This document shows, in pieces, positions 7,873-17,912 of a DNA stretch of 64,000 bases. The DNA comes from Oceanobacillus sp. CFH 90083. GTDB lineage: Bacteria; Bacillota; Bacilli; Bacillales; Amphibacillaceae. The stretch lies in the NCBI RefSeq assembly GCF_009389585.1, contig NZ_VIYG01000014.1, positions 1 through 64,000 on the forward strand, given 5' to 3'. The notes beneath the pieces are model-generated. The model saw only the letters and a program-made list of their open reading frames with translations, did not search any database and was not told where the DNA came from. Numbering within the stretch: the first letter of the stretch is position 1; each line of letters starts with the position of its first letter. The translations under genes and the position numbers were made by a program.

Positions 7873-9027
7873 CTAGCCGATAAATTGATGCTCAACCACT
7901 TCTTCATCATGCACTGCAACAATCACCGATTCAATCTGATTGTCTTTTACAGACTGTATCGTAAATAACAGATGCTTATAGTGTACTGTATTTTTGTTAC
8001 GATCAGACTGCTGTCCGATTAATTCGGATAAAAATCCGTCCAATGTCTGATGCGGTGTATTAATTGGAAAAGCAACTCCAAGTGTCCCTTCTAACATAAA
8101 CAGACTTGCTGATCCACTGATCAGATAGCGATTACCCGAAAGCGGCAGAATGTCCTTTGACTCGGCTGTTATTGGTCTTTGTTCTTCTAACAAGTCCTTC
8201 GTTATGTCTCTAATAATATCTTCTAAGGTAATTAATCCATATGTTCCTCCAAATTCATCGAGAACAATGGCAATACTGTAATCTCTTTCTCTCATATCTT
8301 TAAAAACTGCATCAATTTCCTGGTTCATTCTGACGTAAGAAGCAGGACGAAGCAGGTTTTTTAAAGAAAAGAAAGCGGAAGATCCACCTGATTTTAAGCT
8401 GTGAAAGAAATCCTTCACATGTAATATTCCTGCAATTTGGTCAATATCTTCATCATAAACCGGAATTCTGGTGAATTCTGTCTCCTGAATGATAGAAAAT
8501 ACTTCATCAAGCGTTGCATCTATTTGCAGCACGGTTAAGTCTGTGCGGTGTGTTGCGATTTCGCCTACATCCTTGCCGCTGAATTCGATAATATTTTGAG
8601 TCTGATATGAATGTTCTTCTGCACTTATTAGTGTGTCTGTGAACAGATTAGGAAATAATCGGGATAATCCTTTTACAGTGAACCGTTGACGATGCTTTGC
8701 CAGCCATTTTGGCAAAAGGTACCCAAAACTAGTCCAAACACCAAATAATAGAAGACTGGACGCCAATATCATAATAAATTCATTTATTGTTTGTGAAAAA
8801 GGTAAAACAGCATCTGAGAAAATCTGACCGAGCTGGAGGGTAGCAGCCACAGTAAGCCATGTACTGCTGAAAAGACCGATAAATACGAGTGCAAAGGGAA
8901 GGAAATGAAGAAAGGAATTTGAACGTACTTCTACCCTGGGTGAACGGGATAAAATAGTTTCTTTGAGAGCAAAGTACACCATACTGGCAAGTAGGAAAAA
9001 TAAAAAAGTAACGATGGGTATCGCCAC
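7873..9027 (-). CDS. CNNM/CorC-type membrane protein with CBS pair (hemolysin C family)
   Basis: This membrane protein has an N-terminal DUF21/CNNM transmembrane region (about residues 1-115, including 'ALKETILSRS', cf. the family 'SxxETA' motif). A cytosolic CBS pair (about residues 165-300; 'TRIPVYDEDIDQIAGILHVKDF', 'SIAIVLDEFGGTYGLITLEDIIRDI') and a C-terminal CorC_HlyC domain follow. Such proteins are linked to Mg2+ efflux or homeostasis. I use the GTG at 9027, ten nt after GGAGG, giving 384 residues; an ATG eight codons upstream overlaps that SD. In B. subtilis the corresponding tsaD-ydiF interval lacks this gene. Confidence 0.88.
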   Translation of the reverse strand: MAIPIVTFLFFLLASMVYFALKETILSRSPRVEVRSNSFLHFLPFALVFIGLFSSTWLTVAATLQLGQIFSDAVLPFSQTINEFIMILASSLLLFGVWTSFGYLLPKWLAKHRQRFTVKGLSRLFPNLFTDTLISAEEHSYQTQNIIEFSGKDVGEIATHRTDLTVLQIDATLDEVFSIIQETEFTRIPVYDEDIDQIAGILHVKDFFHSLKSGGSSAFFSLKNLLRPASYVRMNQEIDAVFKDMRERDYSIAIVLDEFGGTYGLITLEDIIRDITKDLLEEQRPITAESKDILPLSGNRYLISGSASLFMLEGTLGVAFPINTPHQTLDGFLSELIGQQSDRNKNTVHYKHLLFTIQSVKDNQIESVIVAVHDEEVVEHQFIG

Positions 9028-9092
9028 GGGATAACAACCTCCATTTATCACATTAAATTATTATTTATGATTGTCCTGAGAAGAAATATAAG

Positions 9093-9126
9093 ATATAAAA
9101 AGCAGGCAGAATGATTGCCTGCTTTC
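9093..9126 (-). terminator. Intrinsic terminator of ydiF
   Basis: AAAGCAGGCA and TGCCTGCTTT form a perfect 10-bp stem with a 7-nt loop. On the minus strand it is followed by TTTTTATA, so it terminates the ABC-F gene just upstream. Confidence 0.85.
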
Positions 9127-9159
9127 ATTATACAACAATCTGAAAATTATATCAATTGC

Positions 9160-11094
9160 TCAGCTCTCTTCTAAAACAGCCCACTCATCCATAAGATGAT
9201 CTAATTCCTCTTTTAAAACGGATAATGTATCGGTTAGTTCCATTGTTTTTTTATGGTCATCAAATACATCAGGCTTCGTCATGTCCAGTTCAATGGCTGC
9301 TATTTCTTCTTCTTTCTGTTCAATTAATGCTTCCAGCTCCTCAATCCGGCGCTTGCGTTTGCGCTCTTCCCGCTGGCGCTGTTTTTCTTCCTGAAAGCTG
9401 AGCTTTTTAGAGGAGACGGCAGGCTTTTCTGTTTGTTGCTGCTGTTTTTGCAGTTCTAACAGACGTCTCTCTTCTTCCTCTGCTTTTTTCTCTAAATAAT
9501 AATCATAGTCACCAAGATACATGTTCACACCATCGGCTTGCATTTCGGCAACCTGGTCAGCAATTCGGTTAATAAAGTAGCGGTCATGCGAAACAAAAAC
9601 AATTGTTCCTGGAAAATCAATTAATGCACTTTCTAATACTTCTTTGCTGTCAATATCCAAATGATTCGTCGGTTCATCGAGGATAAGCAAATTTGCCTTT
9701 TGCATTTTTAATTTTGCCAGAGCCAGTCTTGATTTTTCACCGCCGCTTAAGGCGGATACAGGTTTTAAAACATCTTCACCAGAAAATAGAAAATTTCCTA
9801 AAATAGTGCGAATATCCTTCTCATTAATCAGTGGATAATCATCCCAAAGCTCCTGAAGTACGGTTTTATTCGAATTTAGATTGGCCTGCTCCTGATCGTA
9901 GTAGCCGATCTGAACATTTGTCCCGAGTTGAATTTCGCCTTGATTCGGCTGATTCCTGCCAATAATATTTTTTAATAAGGTTGTTTTGCCGACACCATTG
10001 GGACCGACTAATGCGATGCGGTCACCGCGATTGGCATGCAGGGTAATATTTTTAAAAATCGGCTGATTCGTATCCGGATATTGATAGGATAAATCTTTTA
10101 TTTTCAGTACATCATTTCCGCTCTGGCGGTTAACCTGGAAGGAAATAGATGCAGAAGATTCATCACCTGCAGGACGGTCGAGACGCTCGATTTTCTCCAG
10201 TTTTTTTCGTCTGCTCTGTGCCCGTTTGGTTGTAGAAGCACGCGCTAAATTGCGCTGAATAAAATCTTCCATTCGTTTGATTTCTGTCTGCTGTTTTTCA
10301 AATTCTTTTTTCTCCTGCTCATAGTCCAGTGCTTTTTGGGTTAAATAGTTACTATAAGTCCCATGGAACTTTTTTGAATGATGTCTGGAAATTTCATACA
10401 CAATCGACACCGTTTTGTCTAAAAAGTAGCGGTCATGGGAAACGATAATGATAGCGCCCGGGTAGTTTACTAAATACCCTTCCAGCCATGTGAGTGTATC
10501 AATATCCAAGTGGTTTGTCGGCTCATCCAAAATAAGCAGCTGCGGTTTCTGCAGAAGAAGCTTTCCAAGAGCAAGTCTTGTTTTCTGTCCACCGCTCAGG
10601 TCTGTAATCAATGTATCGTAATCATAATCACCGAAGGATAACCCATGCAATACAGCCTTTATTTCGGCCTGATAGGTGTAACCGCCGCTTGATTGATAGT
10701 CATGTTGAAGCTTGTCATATTTCGTGAGCAGCTGCTGATAAGCTGATTCATCCATGCTGGAGGAATCGGTCATCTGTGCTTCAAGCTCACGTAACTTTGT
10801 CTCCATAGCGAGAAGCGGGGAAAAGACATCCAGCATCTCTTTCCAAATGGTTTTTCCGGATTCTAACGTCATATGCTGCGAGAGATAACCGAATGTTAAA
10901 TCCTTTGGTTTAAAGATTTCTCCATCATCAAAGGGCATGTCACCTGCCATGATTTTTAAAAGAGTGGATTTTCCGGCTCCATTCCGGCCGACTATTGCAA
11001 TACGTTCATTGTCTTTTACTTCTATTTTTATATTGGAAAGAATCTCTTCTGCTCCAAAGGATTTTGAGATTCCATTTAATTGCATTAAAATCAT
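9160..11094 (-). CDS. ydiF: ABC-F family ATPase (YdiF-like)
   Basis: This soluble ABC-F protein has two ATPase domains and no membrane part. Walker A1 is GRNGAGKS (about residue 38) and Walker A2 is GPNGVGKT (about residue 365). Signatures are 'LSGGQKTRLALGKLL' and 'LSGGEKSRLALAKL', and Walker B/H-switch motifs are 'LLILDEPTNHLD'. A charged linker with 'RASTTKRAQSRRKKLEKIERL' parts sits around residue 285, and a long C-terminal coiled coil follows residue 550. ABC-F proteins act at the ribosomal E site; the specific role of this subgroup is not firmly known. The start at 11094 is favoured by AAAGGA 8 nt upstream; an ATG three codons earlier overlaps that SD. It lies next to rex as in B. subtilis. 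Confidence 0.93.
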   Translation of the reverse strand: MILMQLNGISKSFGAEEILSNIKIEVKDNERIAIVGRNGAGKSTLLKIMAGDMPFDDGEIFKPKDLTFGYLSQHMTLESGKTIWKEMLDVFSPLLAMETKLRELEAQMTDSSSMDESAYQQLLTKYDKLQHDYQSSGGYTYQAEIKAVLHGLSFGDYDYDTLITDLSGGQKTRLALGKLLLQKPQLLILDEPTNHLDIDTLTWLEGYLVNYPGAIIIVSHDRYFLDKTVSIVYEISRHHSKKFHGTYSNYLTQKALDYEQEKKEFEKQQTEIKRMEDFIQRNLARASTTKRAQSRRKKLEKIERLDRPAGDESSASISFQVNRQSGNDVLKIKDLSYQYPDTNQPIFKNITLHANRGDRIALVGPNGVGKTTLLKNIIGRNQPNQGEIQLGTNVQIGYYDQEQANLNSNKTVLQELWDDYPLINEKDIRTILGNFLFSGEDVLKPVSALSGGEKSRLALAKLKMQKANLLILDEPTNHLDIDSKEVLESALIDFPGTIVFVSHDRYFINRIADQVAEMQADGVNMYLGDYDYYLEKKAEEEERRLLELQKQQQQTEKPAVSSKKLSFQEEKQRQREERKRKRRIEELEALIEQKEEEIAAIELDMTKPDVFDDHKKTMELTDTLSVLKEELDHLMDEWAVLEES

Positions 11095-11126
11095 TATTGC
11101 CATCCTTTCTGGTCATTATAAAACGT

Positions 11127-11199
11127 GGCTGTCACCAGGCTTTTAGGTAACAGCCTTGCCAGCACTTATACCTGGTACCTAAAAATTTTTACTAGGTCG
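11127..11199 (-). other. Structured leader upstream of ydiF with alternative pairings
   Basis: Read on the minus strand there is ACCTAGTA...TACCAGGT, then GGCTGTTACC...GGTGACAGCC (10-bp stem). ACCAGG and CCTGGT offer a competing pairing between the two. All of it lies within about 110 nt of the ydiF start. No T-run follows, so termination is not evident. Possible leader regulation, unproven. Confidence 0.35.
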
Positions 11200-11586
11200 A
11201 AATCCTTCTGGTTTAAACGTTTATACTTTCCTAACATGTAAAAATCTGTTCAAAAAGTAAGTGAAAATAATTAATAGATAAATGTAGTTACTATCCTTTC
11301 TTTTTAAAGAATCCTGTAAAAGGAAAGAAGGATACCTTCTATAAGTGTAACGTATCGAAATAGAAGCTACAATAAAATTATGATAAAGTTCGCCATCTTG
11401 GCTATTTTTCTGTTAAAATTAATAAAGCAGAATGCGTTAGTACATATTTTATACTGGGAAAACTTACATATCTTATCCTGATTCACCGTCTTCATTTATG
11501 GAAAATGTGACATTCTAATGTGAGGATGCAGATTTAATAAAATGTGAGTGACTCTATATTTTATTAATTGAAGAGAGGCTTTTTCT

Positions 11587-12222
11587 ATGGAACAAAATAA
11601 AATTCCACAGGCAACAGCAAAGCGTTTGCCTTTATACTATCGATTTCTCAATAATTTATATCAACAAGGGAAGCTGCGTGTATCATCGAAAGAGTTGAGC
11701 GAGGCTGTTAAAGTTGATTCAGCAACCATCCGCAGAGACTTTTCCTATTTTGGTGCTCTTGGAAAAAAGGGTTACGGATATAATGTTGAATATTTATTAG
11801 GCTTTTTTAAAAGTACCCTGGATCAGCATGAAATTACAGAAGTTGCTTTAATTGGTGTTGGAAATCTGGGAACGGCATTTTTACATTATAATTTTTTGAA
11901 GAACAATAATATCCGTATTACGATGGCGTTTGATGCAGATGAAGCAAAAATTGGTACCGAGGTTGGCGGCATTCCCATCTATCCAATCAGTGAATTAGAA
12001 GAACGGCTGGATAAAATAGAAGTAGCTATTCTGACCATACCGGCAGAAGAAGCGGATGTCATGACGAATCGGCTTATAGATCTCGGGATCAAAGGAATTT
12101 TAAATTTCACCCCCGCCCGAATTACTGTTCCAAGTAATATTCGTGTCCATCATATTGATTTAGCAGTAGAGCTTCAGTCACTTGTCTATTTTTTAAAGCA
12201 TTATCCCTTGGAAGAGGAGTAA
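11587..12222 (+). CDS. rex: Redox-sensing transcriptional repressor Rex
   Basis: Rex is a homodimeric repressor that senses the NADH/NAD+ ratio and controls fermentation and respiration genes. The N-terminal winged helix (residues 1-80; '[20 protein letters not shown]') is followed by '[12 protein letters not shown]'. A Rossmann domain comes next with '[18 protein letters not shown]' around residue 88. The C-terminal helix ends the 211-residue protein, the normal length. It is monocistronic here and ends at a terminator. It sits between ydiF and ydiK/ydiL as in B. subtilis, but moaC and tatAy/tatCy are absent from the interval. I saw no convincing Rex box directly upstream. Confidence 0.96.
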   Translation: MEQNKIPQATAKRLPLYYRFLNNLYQQGKLRVSSKELSEAVKVDSATIRRDFSYFGALGKKGYGYNVEYLLGFFKSTLDQHEITEVALIGVGNLGTAFLHYNFLKNNNIRITMAFDADEAKIGTEVGGIPIYPISELEERLDKIEVAILTIPAEEADVMTNRLIDLGIKGILNFTPARITVPSNIRVHHIDLAVELQSLVYFLKHYPLEEE

Positions 12223-12274
12223 CCCTGATTAATTACAGCTATAAAAAGTAGTTTGTGAAATATATCTTCAACGA

Positions 12275-12318
12275 GATAGGGCCAGGTACATTTTATTAAT
12301 GTCCCAGCCCTATTTTAC
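12275..12318. terminator. Bidirectional terminator between rex and ydiK
   Basis: ATAGGGCCAGGTACATT and AATGTCCCAGCCCTAT pair with a few mismatches, followed by TTTTACTTTTT on the plus strand. It serves rex (+) and overlaps the 3' end of ydiK (-). Confidence 0.75.
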
Positions 12319-12509
12319 TTTTTCTTTTTAATTTTAAAATAGAATCCGAGCATCCGGAACCCAGCATAAAAATTTAATGCTCCAAATCCGGCAAATAAGA
12401 GTGTTACGATGTCCCATACGGTGTCTTTTTTACTGAGAACGCCGAAATAAACAAATAAAACACCGAATAGGACATAAACAATTGCTTTTATTAAATAAGG
12501 ACGATGCAT
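12315..12509 (-). CDS. ydiK: YdiK-like small membrane protein
   Basis: This small integral membrane protein begins MHRPYLIKAIVYVLFGVLFV, with two TM segments and a lysine-rich C-terminus. With the ATG at 12509 it has 64 residues, close to B. subtilis YdiK, and the GGAGGT SD lies just upstream across the ydiL stop codon. An upstream in-frame extension runs inside ydiL and is not credible. Gene order ydiL-ydiK next to groES supports the name. Function unknown. Confidence 0.85.
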   Translation of the reverse strand: MHRPYLIKAIVYVLFGVLFVYFGVLSKKDTVWDIVTLLFAGFGALNFYAGFRMLGFYFKIKKKK

Positions 12510-12510
12510 G

Positions 12511-13215
12511 TTAACCTCCAAAGAAGATAAATTGTAGTTGGTCAAGCTGTCTTTGAATTTCTTCGGGGTCCAACGAATATTGAACCAGCACGACAAGGGT
12601 GTTCATTCCGGCATGTACGATGATTGGCACAAGAATACGTTTTGTCTGTACGTATAGAAAAGCGAAAACAAATCCCATGGACGCATACACCAGTATATGC
12701 AAGAAATCCCAATGAATCACGGCAAAGACAAGGGATGAAATAAGTGCGGCAAAGAAAAAGTTCATTTTTTTATAAAGTGATCCAAAAATGATTTTCCGGA
12801 AAATTATCTCCTCTAATATAGGTGCAAGAATTGCCGGTAGAACAACAAAGAGTGGCACCGCACGGGCCATATTCATAATCCCCTGCGTATTTTCCGAGCC
12901 GGGATCTATTCCGAATACCTCCATTTCAATCGTTGCAGCGAGTCCTTGAGCAAGGAGAGCCATAATAATACCTAAAACAGACCAGATAATAATACCGCCA
13001 ACTCCGGCAGCATCAGGGTGGGCACGGACCTGCATATCTGGTTTTATAATCCAGAGGATAATAATCAGACCGGCAGCGAAGCTAAAGACAGACCAATAAA
13101 TGCTGGCAAGCACAATATCTATACCAAAAATTAATTCAATCAGCGGTGCCGCAAGTAAAACTGAAAATAGAATAATGATATATGTAAGTATGACATATAT
13201 ATATCTTCGAGTCAT
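12511..13215 (-). CDS. ydiL: CPBP family intramembrane metalloprotease (YdiL-like)
   Basis: This polytopic membrane protein of 234 residues belongs to the CAAX protease/bacteriocin-processing family. The catalytic motif EEIIFR (residues 135-140) is followed by 'FAVIHWDFLH' and 'PIIVHAGMNTLVVL', which supply the conserved Glu and His residues. No substrate is known for YdiL. It is transcribed away from groES and its stop lies 1 nt before the ydiK start, so the two are translationally coupled. Confidence 0.9.
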   Translation of the reverse strand: MTRRYIYVILTYIIILFSVLLAAPLIELIFGIDIVLASIYWSVFSFAAGLIIILWIIKPDMQVRAHPDAAGVGGIIIWSVLGIIMALLAQGLAATIEMEVFGIDPGSENTQGIMNMARAVPLFVVLPAILAPILEEIIFRKIIFGSLYKKMNFFFAALISSLVFAVIHWDFLHILVYASMGFVFAFLYVQTKRILVPIIVHAGMNTLVVLVQYSLDPEEIQRQLDQLQFIFFGG

Positions 13216-13349
13216 AAAAACGCTCCTTAAAGTATAATTATCATAAGGTATATTCTAACATAACTGTCACTGAAAATTATAATCAGAAGTACGTGAAAAC
13301 ATGCAAGAAAGTATAAAAAAGCTAATTTAAAAATTCTTTATCATCCTAC

Positions 13350-13378
13350 TTGCATTTTTCCCAAGAATTAATTATTAT
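13350..13378 (+). promoter_or_regulatory. groESL promoter (SigA type)
   Basis: TTGCAT (13350-13355), 17 nt, then TATTAT (13373-13378). Transcription would begin immediately upstream of or within the CIRCE operator at 13390, the usual Bacillus arrangement. Confidence 0.75.
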
Positions 13379-13389
13379 ATTAATTGGAG

Positions 13390-13416
13390 TTAGCACTCAA
13401 GGAACAAGAGTGCTAA
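13390..13416 (+). promoter_or_regulatory. CIRCE operator (HrcA binding site)
   Basis: TTAGCACTC, nine bases, GAGTGCTAA: a perfect match to the CIRCE inverted repeat. HrcA bound here represses groESL until heat or misfolded protein occupies GroEL. hrcA itself is not in the window. Confidence 0.98.
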
Positions 13417-13425
13417 TAAAAATAA

Positions 13426-13737
<312 letters not shown>

Positions 13738-13818
13738 ACCAAAATATACGATGAATCTTTAAGAAGAAGTTTACACATTAAATGAAACCTTGAATGAATT
13801 TGAAGGAGGAATTTTTAA

Positions 13819-15450
<1,632 letters not shown>

Positions 15451-15536
15451 GTCATTCGCTCGAACCTTTGATATATAAGGGTTCCGAAGCTGTATAATGT
15501 TTCTGAAACCCTAAAATATCACAGAAATATCACATT

Positions 15537-15735
15537 TTATTTCAAAACAATATCTTGAAGGGCGTTTTCGTATAAAGTTTTGACTTTTTCGGAAGCGTCT
15601 TTTTTCATTTTCTTTGCCACGTGGGTATAAATTTTTATAGTAGTTTGCATGGCCAGTTGGTTTAGTGATGCCGATTTTTAAATATAATTCATAAATGTAA
15701 TCCTCTTGGCGTGAGTAAAAATTAAAACCCCTAAT
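15537..15735 (-). pseudogene. Decayed C-terminal part of a tyrosine recombinase (integrase)
   Basis: In minus-strand frames the segment reads 'LLTPRGLHL' (cf. the integrase box LTPHGLRHTH), then after a frame change 'QTTIKIYTHVAKKMKKDA' (cf. the active-site Tyr region TTxxIYTHV) up to a stop at 15537-15539. Stops and frameshifts separate the pieces, and only about 200 nt remain. In B. subtilis the flank of groEL also carries a prophage-like region (recollection). I infer a relic of an element once integrated next to groEL. Confidence 0.65.
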
Positions 15736-15837
15736 TCCAAGAATGTACGTTCGATTTGAAGTTATAATAGAGGGCATGCTTATGCACACCCTCAGTTGAT
15801 GATTGATTTTATAGTTTGTTGCTTAAATGATAATTAC

Positions 15838-16020
15838 TTAAACACTGAAAAAAGCCCTTTTTTTCTTAACGTATTTCTTTGGATTGCTTGCAGCAGCCGC
15901 TCCACCTTTGCCATAACCAGATGTAACTGATTTTTTAACTTTCCTTTTTACACTGGATTTCGCTTTAGAAACAGGGGATCTTGGTTTTTTAACTTCACTA
16001 TTACCATCTGCTTTCTCTTT
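15838..16020 (-). pseudogene. Start-less duplicate of the adjacent small basic gene
   Basis: The frame encodes KKPRSPVSKAKSSVKRKVKK...GYGKGGAAAASNPKKYVKKK and then diverges to RAFFSV-stop. It is nearly identical to residues 5-50 of the gene at 16030-16365. No ATG, GTG or TTG precedes it in frame after the stop at 16021-16023. It looks like a truncated tandem copy. Confidence 0.6.
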
Positions 16021-16028
16021 TTAGCTTA
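15857..16028. repeat. Direct repeat copy 1 (about 170 bp)
   Basis: This block, from 'TTTTTTTCTTAACG' to 'TTTTAGCTTATT', recurs at 16222-16394 with about 85-90% identity by eye. The offset between copies is about 366 bp, equal to one gene length. It is a partial tandem gene duplication. Confidence 0.75.
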
Positions 16029-16029
16029 T

Positions 16030-16365
16030 TTAAAAAAGATAATAAATTGAACTCAAAATGATTCCAGGTACAGAAATTAATAGCAATGCCGTCGAAGCAC
16101 ATCCTGTTTTCTTCTTGTTTTCTCTTCTGATAGTTTCTATCGACGGTTTTTGTTCAGTTTCAATGTTTATAGTAATATTTTGGACATGATTTCTCTTCTT
16201 TTTTGAAAGTGGTTGTCCCGGCGTTTTTTTCTTAACGTATTTCTTTGGATTGCTTGCAGCAGCCGCTCCACCTTTGCCATAACCAGGTGTAACTGATTTT
16301 TTAACTTTCCTTTTTGCACTAGATTTCACTTTAGAAACAGGGGACCTTGTTTTTTTTTCCTTCAC
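16030..16365 (-). CDS. Small basic protein with C-terminal membrane segment, unknown function
   Basis: I do not recognise this family. The roughly 111-residue protein is very rich in Lys, Ser and Pro in its first half, with a 'GYGKGGAAAASNPKKYVKKK' segment, and carries a C-terminal hydrophobic stretch (about 20 residues: ALLLISVPGIILSSIYYLF). That suggests a tail-anchored membrane protein with a basic cytosolic domain. I favour the GTG at 16365, six nt after AGTAGGTG; a GTG three codons upstream is the alternative. Its 5' part is duplicated just downstream. It lies in accessory DNA between an integrase relic and a phosphotransferase. Confidence 0.55.
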   Translation of the reverse strand: MKEKKTRSPVSKVKSSAKRKVKKSVTPGYGKGGAAAASNPKKYVKKKTPGQPLSKKKRNHVQNITINIETEQKPSIETIRRENKKKTGCASTALLLISVPGIILSSIYYLF

Positions 16366-16394
16366 TATTAGCACCTACTTTTCTCTTTTAGCTT
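16222..16394. repeat. Direct repeat copy 2 (inside and upstream of the small basic gene)
   Basis: This is the second copy of the block at 15857-16028. It covers the 5' half and ribosome binding site of the intact gene. The presence of the leader 'AATAAGCTAAAA' in both copies shows that the upstream region was duplicated too. Confidence 0.75.
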
Positions 16395-16540
16395 ATTTTA
16401 ACATAGGTATAGTCAATCGTCTGAAAATAAGATAAGGTAAACTATTTCATATTGTTTCTACCTATTCTAAAGAAGACGGGAAATGTTTTGGCCAAATCCC
16501 TCTCGAAGAAAAAGTAATGAAATAACTGCAATGGTTCACT

Positions 16541-17398
16541 TTATCCCTTTTTAAAAAATCTTGAATATCCTGTTCGAAAATCCGGTTTACGCAGGTTATT
16601 TTGTAAATTTTCAATCATGTCATATAGGCCATAAATTCTATCATACATTTGGCTTCTCTCATACAAACTGCTATCTTTTGAATCGTATTCTTCAAATACT
16701 GCATTCCGAAATGCTTCAGGGTAATAACACATATACATAAAATCTAAAGCAGGGTCTTCCAATCCTGCCTCGCTGAAATCTATCGCTCCAAAGTGTCCAG
16801 TGCTTTCATCCCAAAAGATGTTATCGTAATGAAAATCTCCATGAACAACACATTGCTGAATGGATGCTGAAATGCTATAATACTCATCCAGGAAATCGTT
16901 CACTTGATTCATTTCAGCATCAGAAAGTTTAGTCCTTAGAAGATTAAGATTTTCTTTCATGTCCTTCCAAACATCCTGCGCAAAAATTCCTTGTGGTAAG
17001 TCTAATCCTTGTTTTGCTGTCGTGTGAAGCTGTCTCAAAAACCTTCCTACTGCTGTTCCGAGGCATTGTGTTTTTTCCATATGCGTCTTTATATAATGAG
17101 GTGTAATATGATACCCAGGTACATATTTTTCCACAACGAAATCCTGAGTTGGAGAAATATATAAACATTCTGGCAAAAAAAACTCTGTCTGTTTTCTTAA
17201 TATATGAATTAGATCTTGTCTTAGTCTATAGTTATCTATCTGGAGTCCATCACGAAAGAAGGAAATAACTGTTTTTTTATCAAAAATAATAACGTCTTTT
17301 TCACAGCCTGTGGTTATGAATTCAAGATTTTGATAAGATAGTTGACCCAGCTCAGCTTTCACAATATCCAACTTTTGTTGAAGTAATTGTTGTTTCAT
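16541..17398 (-). CDS. Aminoglycoside phosphotransferase (APH)/choline kinase family protein
   Basis: This is a kinase-like fold of about 285 residues. The catalytic loop 'VVHGDFHYDNIFWD' (around residue 185) has the family HGDxxxxN. The metal-binding 'AIDFSEAGLEDPALDFMYM' follows, matching the antibiotic-kinase pattern. The substrate could be an aminoglycoside, a macrolide or a metabolite; sequence reading cannot decide. Start ATG at 17398; an ATG five codons upstream (17413) is also in frame and the SD is weak (GATGGGG). It is monocistronic and flanked by accessory DNA. Confidence 0.8.
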   Translation of the reverse strand: MKQQLLQQKLDIVKAELGQLSYQNLEFITTGCEKDVIIFDKKTVISFFRDGLQIDNYRLRQDLIHILRKQTEFFLPECLYISPTQDFVVEKYVPGYHITPHYIKTHMEKTQCLGTAVGRFLRQLHTTAKQGLDLPQGIFAQDVWKDMKENLNLLRTKLSDAEMNQVNDFLDEYYSISASIQQCVVHGDFHYDNIFWDESTGHFGAIDFSEAGLEDPALDFMYMCYYPEAFRNAVFEEYDSKDSSLYERSQMYDRIYGLYDMIENLQNNLRKPDFRTGYSRFFKKG

Positions 17399-17609
17399 TG
17401 TATCGTACCCCATCTCATCTTATAGACGTAATTTTATCAAACTTTATTTTAAAGTCCAAATGATTATCCATTTCTTTCATGTTTACAGTTTATTATTATT
17501 TGTCCTAATAAGCATGATTGGATTGCTTGGAAAATTCTTGGATAAAAAGGAAAAGGCTATGATTTATTAAATCGGCAAAAAGGATTATGTCTCTCACACT
17601 TGAATAAAA

Positions 17610-17648
17610 GGAATAAGAGCTTGCTTGCGGGCAGGCTCTTTACTTTGT
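17610..17648 (+). terminator. Terminator-like hairpin in the 17.4-17.9 kb intergenic region
   Basis: AAGAGCTTGC and GCAGGCTCTT pair (one G-T) over a 6-nt loop, then TTTACTTTG. No plus-strand gene ends nearby. The remaining stretch 17414-17860 shows no credible coding region. Confidence 0.5.
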
Positions 17649-17861
17649 AGGTTTATTTAGCACTAATATAGCACAAGCTTGGACAATTTTTATTTATATC
17701 AAGCTTTTTTAATATACTGCTTTTAGAATAATTATATAGTTTCAAGCTACCGAATATCCATATTTCATGGGAGCTTCTATACCAACCAAAAAGCATTTTA
17801 ACAAGAAAAGGAAAGCACAATCTATGTAATTTATCCCGTCATAAGTTGTGCCTAAACGTTG

Positions 17862-17890
17862 TTGTGAGAGCATTGTAAGCGTTTTATAAT
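17862..17890 (+). promoter_or_regulatory. Promoter with overlapping cre-like site before the PTS regulator
   Basis: TTGTGA (17862-17867), 17 nt, TATAAT (17885-17890). TGTAAGCGTTTTAT (17874-17887) matches the catabolite-responsive element TGWAANCGNTNWCA at 12 of 14 positions and overlaps the -10 box. CcpA repression of the regulator-PTS operon would fit. The 5' UTR would be short (about 16 nt) if the start is at 17913. Confidence 0.5.
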
Positions 17891-17912
17891 AATGATGAGA
17901 GGTGAAAGTAAC

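Noticed and set aside
11207-11222. cre-like TTTAAACGTTTATA upstream of ydiF
   Set aside because: Only a partial match (12 of 14, missing both outer CA/TG contacts) and no catabolic gene follows. Probably chance.
12251-12270. Rex-box-like TTGTGAAATATATCTTCAAC
   Set aside because: The spacing between half-sites is wrong, and it lies after rex, before a terminator.
15511-15789. 92-codon minus-strand frame after groEL as a gene
   Set aside because: Parts in other frames match integrase motifs, so this frame is a by-product of a decayed integrase.
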